Source: Aaosphaeria pasadenensis (Eukaryota > Ascomycota > Dothideomycetes > Pleosporales). Taken from it: a DNA stretch of 64,000 nucleotides. The notes beneath the pieces are model-generated. The model was not told the DNA's origin, ran no database searches, and saw only the letters and a program-made list of their open reading frames with translations. Shown here piece after piece: positions 11,903 to 19,866 of the stretch. The stretch covers positions 496,001 through 560,000 of the forward strand of contig JAKLMB010000019.1 of NCBI GenBank assembly GCA_022813625.1, given 5' to 3'. Position 1 is the first letter of the stretch, and each line of letters starts with the position of its first letter. A program made the translations under genes and the position numbers.

Positions 11903-12820
11903 AACTGTTTATGGGCTAGACTCGATTGGATTGGACTAGACACGAATGGACTAGACCAGAATGGACTGTGACTGGCGTGACTGGACTGGGTGGACTTGGG
12001 TGGGTTTGGCTGCTGCAGGGGCCGATTCTTGTGACTCTTCCGTCCGCTCTGAGAGAATTACCTACAGTAATGGAGATTTACCTGTTCCTTGTCAAGACGT
12101 TTGTAACTTGGTAAGTCGTTATCAATTGTTTAGTTGTGACTGTGCGATCCTGGTATTCCAGGTCAATTATGGGTTGGTTACAACTTACAAACGAGGTAGG
12201 TAGATGGTTCTCGGAGTATGCGGAATCTGATGCATGAGTGAACGGTTGATCAGAGGATGACGCTCAATTATGCCGATGTCAAACGTCCCCATCTGCTGTC
12301 TGTCTATCTGTCTATCTGTCCACATCTGTCCATCTACATTCTGCAGTGACAAGTATCAGTCGGTTTCGTCCGAGATGTACGGAGTACCGTTGGACACTTT
12401 AGATTAGGTACCTTTTACGATCACAACATACAATGCGGAGGACATGGTTCGACCAAGCAATCATTTCATTCAGAGGCTTCGCGCGTTATGGTTAGCTCAA
12501 CACTTCCCACCTAACCATGAGAACAATAATAGAACCATTACAATTAACAAGAGACCGAATTGAACTGTTCTTGCAGAGACAAAGATGCAATATTGAATAT
12601 TTCGTACACCTACTCGTACCAAGTGTGCCCCTAGTTAACGTTTGATGCTCATTGCTGCCCCTGACAGGGACCGTGCGGGGATATCACTCACCTCACTATG
12701 TACCTCGTAACAATTCTCATACAATACGCACGCACACATGCACGCACGCCGCACGCCGCACGACGCAGCACGCACTCCCCATACCGTTACAGTTACAGTT
12801 ACTACTTAGGTTAGTTGATG

Positions 12821-14396
12821 TGAAGGTGAGGGTGAAGGTGAAGGCGTAATTATTGTATACTGTGTACTCAGTTGACCCTGAGACGTTCACTTTCAGCCCG
12901 AATTCACCTCAGCTATCTACAGTACCGAGCAGCAAGGTCATTAATTAATTACAAGTAGTAGAGGTGTAGAGAGTACTCGTAGGAGGACTCGTAATAGTAG
13001 ACAGCTTCCCCGATTGGACTGCCCTATCGACCACTTACCCATCACATCCCTACCCACAGCACCCACAGCACCCACCGAGTCACCAATCACATCTCCCCCT
13101 TCCCTTTCATATTGTTATTCGCCCTTTGCTTTGCCCGTGGCTCCTTCCCTCCTTTGCCCCCCCTCCTTCCTCCTTCCTAACCCCTAGTCATCCACCCATC
13201 CCTCCATTACCCCCATCATCCCTGCCCATTCCCTCCTTCCCTCCCTCTCTCATCCTTCTCGGGCTCTTCTAGCCTTAACCCATCTACCCATAACCACCTA
13301 ACACCAACTAACAGTCCCTACCTACGGGCCTACGCCTACGCCTACGCCTACGCCTACGCCTACACCTACTTACACTAACTGTTGCCTCCAATCCCCCCCC
13401 AATTCCTAATCCCTAATCCCTCCTCGCTCTCTCTTCTGCTCTTCTTTTTTATTACTCTTCTCCCCTTCCAATCTTCCTCACTTTCGTCTCTCCTCTCTCT
13501 TCGTCTCTCTTCTTCTTCTTCCACCTCCCACTCCACCCATTTTCTCTCCCACATCCCGTCCGCAATTCCACACTCCCTCTTCATCTCTCATCCACATCTA
13601 TTAGTCGTCGTCGTCGTCAAACCTTCACTTACTACCTACTACTAATCTCGCATCCTCCATTCGAGCGCGCCCAGTCCCGTCGCTCCTTGTTCCCACATAG
13701 ATTCCTATCGCAACTCGAGAGAGCCCGCAAGTCGACTGCATCCGAAATCCATCAACCAAAACCATATCAACAAAAAAACCCATTCAACAAATTCTTCTTC
13801 TTGTTCGAAACAAACCAGACGCAGCAACACTGCCTGCACCAGTCCCATCCTTGACTATTATCTGTATTCAGCCCTCTTTTGGCCTTTGTTCCTCAATCGC
13901 CGCTTCCCGCTCACCCAGACTCGCGCCTTCCCTCTGCCACTACTGCGCTGCTATTCTCGCTTAGCACCCGCCCAAAAACAGTGAAGCGCGTCCACCGACA
14001 CTGAGCTCCTTCGTTGTTAATAGCTTCCTCCCCTTCCAAAAAAGAACTTACACACTGCCCGTCGGCCGGTTTACGATCGAAATTCCATCATCTATCTATC
14101 TACTACTTTACACCTTCAGGCCTTACCGTCCTTAATCTTCTAATCCCACCACACCATCCATCCCTCACGTCCGACGTCTGCCTAACACGCACACGTTCAC
14201 CATTCACCGTCAGACGCTTCAGCTAATTCATCCTCGCGTCTGCGACATTCTTTGTACTCGCCGTTCACTGATCCCGATCCCTCGGACTCGAGAATTTCAC
14301 TTCTGTATCCTCCCTCTTCCCGGTCTGCGACATTCATCTTCGCAGCTTAGTACGCTTTTATCCACATCCGCCTTTTAGACAAAGCAGATCATCACT
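12821..14396 (+). promoter_or_regulatory. ATG-free, pyrimidine-rich probable leader of the gene at 14397
   Basis: Reading the plus strand from 12821 to 14396, I find no ATG at all; the last upstream ATG is at 12818. From about 13080 to 13620 the strand is dominated by C and T. With this low-G composition roughly ten ATG would be expected by chance. An uninterrupted scanning path that ends at the first ATG of the downstream frame fits a very long 5' leader. Whether the whole stretch is transcribed, or part of it is promoter or a leader intron, is not shown. Confidence 0.6.
13329..13370. repeat. CCTACG hexamer repeat, seven units
   Basis: Five exact CCTACG units followed by CCTACA and CCTACT, in the pyrimidine-rich leader region. 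Confidence 0.9.
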
Positions 14397-16109
14397 ATGA
14401 GCATGGACGCTGGCGGTCTCGCTCAAATGACTTACAACAACAATAACAACAACTTTGGCTCCAGCGGTGGCATTGGCCTGCCCACGGCTGGCTTTGCTTC
14501 CCGCGGCAAAGGTGCCTCTCTCAAGCGCCTGAGCCTCGCCTCTCCCCCCAAGGTCGCCTCCATCGCCGAGAATGGTGAGGTTCAGACTCCACGAACAAGC
14601 CGTTCCCATCTGCTCGCCGGCCTTCGCACGGCTCCCAAGACTCCGTCTTCTGCCCAGCCACCTGCATCTGCCCCCTATGGACAGAACCAGCACAATCTTG
14701 GTGGCATGAACCAGGCCCGTTACGCCAGGCAGCAGCAGAACTACAATGCCGTCCCGCAGACTGCCACTGGTGCTGGCTTCGGTGGTGCTGTTCGCAATCA
14801 GTACACTCAGCAGCAGCAGCTCCAGCAGCAGCAACAGCAACAGCAGCAGATGCTTTACAACGCTCCTGACCAGATCCTGGCTCCCCCTTCGATCCAATAC
14901 GACGACAACGAGCTCGACCCGAACATTGCGGCCCAACTTTTGGCCACCGAGCTTTACCTCGCTCAGAGGCAGCAGCAACTCCAACAGCAACTTCTTAACC
15001 TCACTGTCCAGCAGTTCGGAAATGTCAACATGAACGGTGGCCTTCGCCAGAACCAGCAGTTTGCCTCGAACCCCAACCTTCAGCAGGCAAACGCGTATGG
15101 ACAGCAGTTGCAGGAGACTGGCCAGCCTGGCCTGTATGTGGTCTACAACCCCCTCACTGGCCAATACCAGTACGCCATGGACCCCAATTACCAACAGTCC
15201 CAGCAGGCAATCGACGATCTTGCAGTTCAGATGGTCGAGTCGAATCTGTCTCACTCGCCCCCTCCGCCAACTCCGCGCTTCGCAGGCTCGCCCCCAAAGA
15301 TGAACACGCCTACTGTTCAGGTCTCTCCCCCGAACGAGATCACTCCCAGCCCATGGGGATCCCGCAGCGCCTCTCCTCCCAAGAAGTCGTCCACCCCACC
15401 CCAGGAAGTTGTCCCCCTGCCGCCCCCATCTGCCAACGCTTTCCGCCGTGGCCACAAGAAGCAGCCTTCTTCTCTCGCCTTGGAGGGCAAGTCGGAGACT
15501 CTTGAGGGTCCCAAGTCGGCGCTCGTTCGCCCCGTTGGCTTCCCAGCCACCCCAAGCACTGGCACCTTTGGCCCCGGACAGGCTCGTGCTGGAGAGCATC
15601 CCACGCGCCAACCTCGCGGCCCACCCCCGCTTGAGGAGCTCCAGGCCAAGCCCACCACCAAGCACGAAGGCAGCAAGAACTTTTCTGCTCGTCAACGAAG
15701 ACAGGCTGTCAGCAACCTCGTTCGTGCGGGAATCGGTCGTCGTGGGGTTCGCACTGGCAGCAATGGAAGCATGACCCCAGTGAGTGAGACTGAGATGTCT
15801 TTCCCGAACTCCGACAACGACACCGATAGCGTCCACAGTGCCGGTAGCGGAAGCCTCTCTGGCAAGCCCAGCATCGGCAGCCTTCGTGCTGTTGCCAATG
15901 GCGCAATCGGCTCCGAGAGGAAGGCTTCCAAGGAGCGTTCTCGTGACAGGACCTCTAACAGCGGCTCTTACACAGCCAACAGTGTCAGCAGCGAGGAGGG
16001 CTCCTTCGGTGGAGGCCTCGTCGAGATCCGCGTCGAGGAACCAGAGCGCCGACAGATGCCCAGGCTCGTCCTCACCAGCGCTGAGAAGCGCAAGAGCACC
16101 ATGTTTTAA
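14397..16109 (+). CDS. Gln-rich, largely disordered protein of unknown function
   Basis: Single exon of 570 residues, with a normal start at the first ATG after the long leader. Composition drives the picture: Asn and Gly near the start, a Gln-rich region from about 105 to 280 with a run of nine Gln near residue 145, then Pro/Ser-rich sequence with many SPP and TPP sites (possible proline-directed kinase targets), and a Ser-rich C-terminal third ending in a basic tail. A short ordered-looking helix may occur around residues 175-205 (NIAAQLLATELYLAQRQQQL). I recognise no catalytic domain. A long upstream region, long leader and low-complexity protein together are typical of regulatory proteins in fungi, but this is only an inference. 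An opposite-strand frame spans the whole gene and is treated as a shadow. Confidence 0.8.
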   Translation: MSMDAGGLAQMTYNNNNNNFGSSGGIGLPTAGFASRGKGASLKRLSLASPPKVASIAENGEVQTPRTSRSHLLAGLRTAPKTPSSAQPPASAPYGQNQHNLGGMNQARYARQQQNYNAVPQTATGAGFGGAVRNQYTQQQQLQQQQQQQQQMLYNAPDQILAPPSIQYDDNELDPNIAAQLLATELYLAQRQQQLQQQLLNLTVQQFGNVNMNGGLRQNQQFASNPNLQQANAYGQQLQETGQPGLYVVYNPLTGQYQYAMDPNYQQSQQAIDDLAVQMVESNLSHSPPPPTPRFAGSPPKMNTPTVQVSPPNEITPSPWGSRSASPPKKSSTPPQEVVPLPPPSANAFRRGHKKQPSSLALEGKSETLEGPKSALVRPVGFPATPSTGTFGPGQARAGEHPTRQPRGPPPLEELQAKPTTKHEGSKNFSARQRRQAVSNLVRAGIGRRGVRTGSNGSMTPVSETEMSFPNSDNDTDSVHSAGSGSLSGKPSIGSLRAVANGAIGSERKASKERSRDRTSNSGSYTANSVSSEEGSFGGGLVEIRVEEPERRQMPRLVLTSAEKRKSTMF

Positions 16110-17074
16110 GTCATTGAAACTTGAACGATGGAATGGTCGCAACCTCTCCCATGAACCCTCTATTTAGGTTCTTTGTGCATATTTGGCGGCGTTCCACCTG
16201 GACCTCCGCATGTTATTACGGCCCCTTACGACTTTTTCCTTACTATTTTCATTTCTTCTTTCTGTTGTGTAAGGAATGGATGGTTGCATTGGGTGGCTTT
16301 TCGCAGTGGTCCATGTTATTCTTGCAATTCTTTTCACCTTCGTCGCCTCGTCCGCAATGGCGTCTCGCCGTTTCGGTCGAGGTTCCTCTTCTCGGATTCG
16401 ATTTCTGATTCTTGCGAATTGCTTTCTAATGAGCACCCGTCCGCTTCTAGCTTATGGAGTATGGCCATCACAGAAGGGACGAATGGCGTTTTCTATAACA
16501 CTCAACGAACCATCGAGCCTGCGGCTGATGGGTTCCTTGCATTCCTTGACCTTTTCAAATTTCTACCAGAAGACATCCAATGAGACGGAAAACTTGATTA
16601 CACAAGAGTGGATGAGAGATGGGTGGATCATGTAGGATGAATTAACCTAAATGCCTTCATATTGGTTACAAAAACTGAGTTCCACTCTGCACTGTGATGT
16701 ACATGGACTTGACGTGAATTTTAAAGAACTTGATAGCATTCTAACCGAAATTGAGATCAGCATGATTGCCTCTGTACTCCCGCACCGTTGAAAGTTGTAG
16801 TTGAACGACAACACGCTACTAGTTAGCTGTAATTGCTGATCAGTATCGAGTCTCCAGTCAAGTATGTGGCTTATCGATATGGTGTGTTTCCTTGATCTGG
16901 CGGGGTAGCTTCAACTTCGCCAAATCTTTCCACACGTATGAATGCACCTTCACAACACAACAACTCCGTACCCAGTGCACACCAAAAGGCCAACGAAATA
17001 ATAGAACTTTTATAAATCGGTGTAATTCTATTGCTACCACCTTTTCGCCACCCACATCTCGATCCCGGGCCACC
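16110..17074. other. Intergenic, 3' flank and BUD32 promoter
   Basis: No gene seen. The first half is the likely 3' untranslated region of the Gln-rich gene; the second half leads to BUD32. The frame at 16892 continues into BUD32 but is judged leader sequence. Confidence 0.6.
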
Positions 17075-18067
17075 ATGGCGCTCCCCGCCGCCTCACAAAC
17101 GGCATCACCCTCAACCACCACCACCCAACCCTCGCACATCCTGCCCGCGCCCTTCACAAACTCACAACTCGAGCTCCTGACGCAAGGCGCCGAAGCCCTC
17201 GTCTACCGCACCCACTTCCTCACGCCCAACACGCCCGTAGTCCTCAAGTACCGCCCGCCCAAGCCCTACCGCCACCCCATCCTCGACAAGCGCCTCACCA
17301 AGCTCCGCATCCTCGCCGAGGCCCGCGTGCTCGTGCGCGTGCGCAAGGAAGGTGTGCCCGTCCCCGCCGTGCTGGGGGGCGACTGGGACAATGGGTGGCT
17401 TATGATGGAGTTCGTGGAGGGCAAGACGGTGCGGAGGGTTCTGGACGAGTGGGTTGAGCGCGGTGCGTTCAAGGAGAGGAGTGCCGGCATTCCCGAGGAG
17501 GAGGAGGAGGGGGACAATAACGGAGGGAATCAAAATCAAGGAGGGGAAGGTGATGGGGAGATCCTGGACCTGATGCGTAGGATAGGCAAGGCGGTAGCCA
17601 AGTTGCACGATCTAGCCGTCTGTCATGGGGATTTGACGACCAGTAATCTCATGTTGAGGGCGCCGCCGCCGCCCAAGGAGGAGGCGAGACCCGACGGTTT
17701 GTCACAGAAGCCGTTGGCGGGCAGGCAGACCGTGTCGACGATGCGTGAGGCCGCCATGTCGGGCGAGGAGCCACCAGTTGCGGCGCCGTCGAAGGTTGAA
17801 CCTGCGCGGGATTCCTCGTTGGCGGGAGACATTGTATTGATTGATTTTGGTCTTGCGGCGCAGGCGACGAAGCAGTCGCAGGATGAGGATAGAGCTGTGG
17901 ACTTGTATGTGCTGGAGAGGGCGTTTGCGGCAACTCATCCCAGTGCGGAGTATCTGTTCCAAGAGGTGTTGAAGGCGTACGGGGAGAGCTTCAACGACGC
18001 GAAGAGGGTGCTCAAGAGGTTGGCGGATGTGAGACTGAGGGGGAGGAAGAGGAGTATGATTGGGTAG
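17075..18067 (+). CDS. BUD32: EKC/KEOPS complex kinase/ATPase Bud32
   Basis: Small atypical kinase of the KEOPS complex, which makes the t6A modification of tRNA and acts in telomere upkeep. The 330-residue frame starts at CACCATGGCG, an excellent context; an in-frame ATG at 16892 would add 61 residues unlike the family. Visible elements: glycine-poor ATP loop near 36-48 (TQGAEALVYRTHF), VVLKYRPPKPYRHPILD (55-71), a hinge around MMEFVEG (110-116), the catalytic loop HGDLTTSN (184-191) and DFG (257-259), then a basic C-terminus (RGRKRS). Oddities: an acidic/Asn-Gly insert at 138-161 and a Pro/Ser-rich insert of about 55 residues (196-250) between catalytic loop and DFG, making it longer than yeast Bud32 (261). 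Confidence 0.92.
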   Translation: MALPAASQTASPSTTTTQPSHILPAPFTNSQLELLTQGAEALVYRTHFLTPNTPVVLKYRPPKPYRHPILDKRLTKLRILAEARVLVRVRKEGVPVPAVLGGDWDNGWLMMEFVEGKTVRRVLDEWVERGAFKERSAGIPEEEEEGDNNGGNQNQGGEGDGEILDLMRRIGKAVAKLHDLAVCHGDLTTSNLMLRAPPPPKEEARPDGLSQKPLAGRQTVSTMREAAMSGEEPPVAAPSKVEPARDSSLAGDIVLIDFGLAAQATKQSQDEDRAVDLYVLERAFAATHPSAEYLFQEVLKAYGESFNDAKRVLKRLADVRLRGRKRSMIG

Positions 18068-18904
18068 ACTTATGCTTTTGCGTGAGAAATACAAATTACA
18101 ACTTAGATGAATTCTACGATCGTTCCATCTAGATAGCGCAGCATTCGCTATACTTAAGTCGAAGCTGTAGATTCCGAGCAAAGTTACGTCAAGACCTTCA
18201 CTTACTCCATTCCTGAGTCTCGATACAAACAAACGAGCATATGATCCAGTTCGCGAAGAAAGTCGAACTTCGAAAGCCTGATCGTTCGTTACGTCACCTC
18301 TCTTCCTGCTCATATTGGTCCAGCTAGCATTGTGCTATCACCATCACTTCGGGTTATACTATTGTTCCATCACCACGTCTGCGGAAGTTCGGTGTGACCT
18401 TGCATCCGCACTGATTCCTGGTCATCTACAACAATACTAATCCGAAACGAACAATGACATATTCGGTTCGAAGTGCCACATGCCCTACGCAACGAGATTG
18501 TTCGGGACATGTTCTGTCAACCCCAACCTGTCGGGACGATAGCAAACAGTCGATTGCTATTATTCGATTCGACAGACTTCCAGCGAGGTACTTCCATGAT
18601 TCCCATGCTGTGCTGTTATATCCAGAACAATGGGGAGACGGCGTAGGTCCAACGCTGTGTCGCTCTCCCTCGCAAGCGACACAATGGATGAGGAGGAATA
18701 ATAGTAACATGGAGGAGATATATGTATATCACCATCCTCGCTGATTCCCATCCTTTTTCTCTTCTTCTTCTTCCTCCATATCCTACAAACCCCATACCGC
18801 TCACTGCTTGTCAACTCCCTGAACACATCTTCAAACAAGTCATCAAACTTCGATCGTTGACCTGCCTCCAACACACTGCCAACAAACACGCAACCATACT
18901 TCTC
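18068..18904. other. Intergenic, promoter of CaaX-ended gene
   Basis: No separate gene seen. A pyrimidine tract at about 18750-18780 probably marks the transcription start of the next gene. An in-frame ATG at 18722 lies before that tract and is not favoured as start. Confidence 0.5.
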
Positions 18905-19342
18905 ATGTCCATCAAGTCTCACACAACAATGGACCCAGCAATCCACCCCAAGCCATCAGCACATCTCCGCTACGGCCCCGATGTCTCTGTCGCATCCGCC
19001 CTGGTACGACTCATGCTGAACAACTTCGCCAACATCCTCACACCTACCCGACCCAACATCCTCAACAACCCCCTCTCAATCTTGAACATCTCTCCTCAGA
19101 AACTCCAGCATCCATTCAAGGCTCCACGACCCTCCCATCTCCCATCATCGTCATCGCCAACATCGATCTCCACGCCACCCATCCAGTCAGTCCAACCTCG
19201 TCACTACACCACCAAGCGAAGCACAATCGAGCAAACAGCCAACCATCGACATCGTGCTAGGGGTGTTCACGGCAACGATCCAGATCAATTGTCCTTCAGC
19301 TCCTCCGGGCCCATCGGTGGCGTCCAGTGTGCTGTCATGTGA
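18905..19342 (+). CDS. Small Ser/Pro-rich protein ending in a CaaX box (CAVM); possible lipopeptide pheromone precursor
   Basis: Frame of 145 residues from the first ATG after the pyrimidine tract; a second ATG at 18929 has a stronger context (A at -3, G at +4) and would give 137. No signal peptide, no membrane segment, rich in Ser, Pro, His and Asn. The C-terminus reads GPIGGVQCAVM, a complete prenylation motif, and upstream are dibasic KR (in HYTTKRST) and RHRAR sites. Fungal a-factor-type pheromones end in C-a-a-M and lack signal peptides, so this is one possible reading, but most are much shorter. Caution: the stop codon overlaps a consensus splice donor (AT followed by GTGAGT at 19339), so splicing could replace the CaaX end by another exon. 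Gene reality is moderate, function is speculative. Confidence 0.45.
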   Translation: MSIKSHTTMDPAIHPKPSAHLRYGPDVSVASALVRLMLNNFANILTPTRPNILNNPLSILNISPQKLQHPFKAPRPSHLPSSSSPTSISTPPIQSVQPRHYTTKRSTIEQTANHRHRARGVHGNDPDQLSFSSSGPIGGVQCAVM

Positions 19343-19866
19343 GTGGCTTCTTGGAGTCAGGGCTGTCACTTCAACGAGAGATTGCCTCAAACTCCCTTTG
19401 GTTGGGTCAATAGAAGACCTGAATCTTTCTCCTCGTCCGTCTCATGCAGGCAGTAAGGTCTTGTGGGCTCGCTTTCTGCAGGCTTTATCGAATGGTGGAT
19501 AATGCACACACGCATGATGTACATACTTATCCTCTTAGCCGGTTCGGGTCATTTCAATATATCTAGATGGGTTCCGAATATCTTCTTTGCTTGTCTTTCA
19601 GAACGTGGGTGGGTTATATGGTCGGGGTTTCCTTTTCCTCAGCAGTTTCTCATGATGATGATGCTTCCCCTTTTTCAGTATGCGTGGAGGCTACATGGCA
19701 TGGGAGGGAGGACTGGTATATCTTATCCAAGTATCTCTTATTCAAATCATTCATTATTCATTACTTGCGTCGGGACGTTCATTGGTGAGCATGTTACTTT
19801 CTTCCAATTATACTAGATTGACATCTCATATGCTACTTCTGTCGCAGATGAGTAGGAGATCTGCCC
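19343..19866. other. Intergenic between convergent genes
   Basis: No gene seen. It may include a 3' intron and last exon of the preceding gene (possible acceptor near 19411). Confidence 0.45.

Larger units (their letters stand above)
7137..12820. other. Long gene-free, microsatellite-rich region
   Basis: About 5.7 kb without a credible coding frame; the longest candidates (7848-8396 plus, 11281-11943 minus) show no family pattern and the second is largely repeat-derived. The region carries a G17 tract, a nested palindrome near 9.3 kb and at least four short tandem repeats between 10.3 and 12 kb, plus one TACGGAGTA copy at 12378. It may be a large upstream control region of the gene at 14397, or contain non-coding transcripts; neither can be shown from sequence alone. 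Confidence 0.55.

Noticed and set aside
11281..11943. 220-codon minus-strand frame
   Set aside because: Much of it is translated GAAGT/TGGAC tandem repeats.
14358..16142. 594-codon open frame on the minus strand over the Gln-rich gene
   Set aside because: It mirrors the codon bias of the plus-strand gene (Gln codons read as Leu/Cys-type runs), has low-complexity Leu/Arg/Ala content and no family pattern.
16892..17074. 61-residue N-terminal extension of Bud32
   Set aside because: Unlike the family, and the ATG at 17075 has a near-perfect context.
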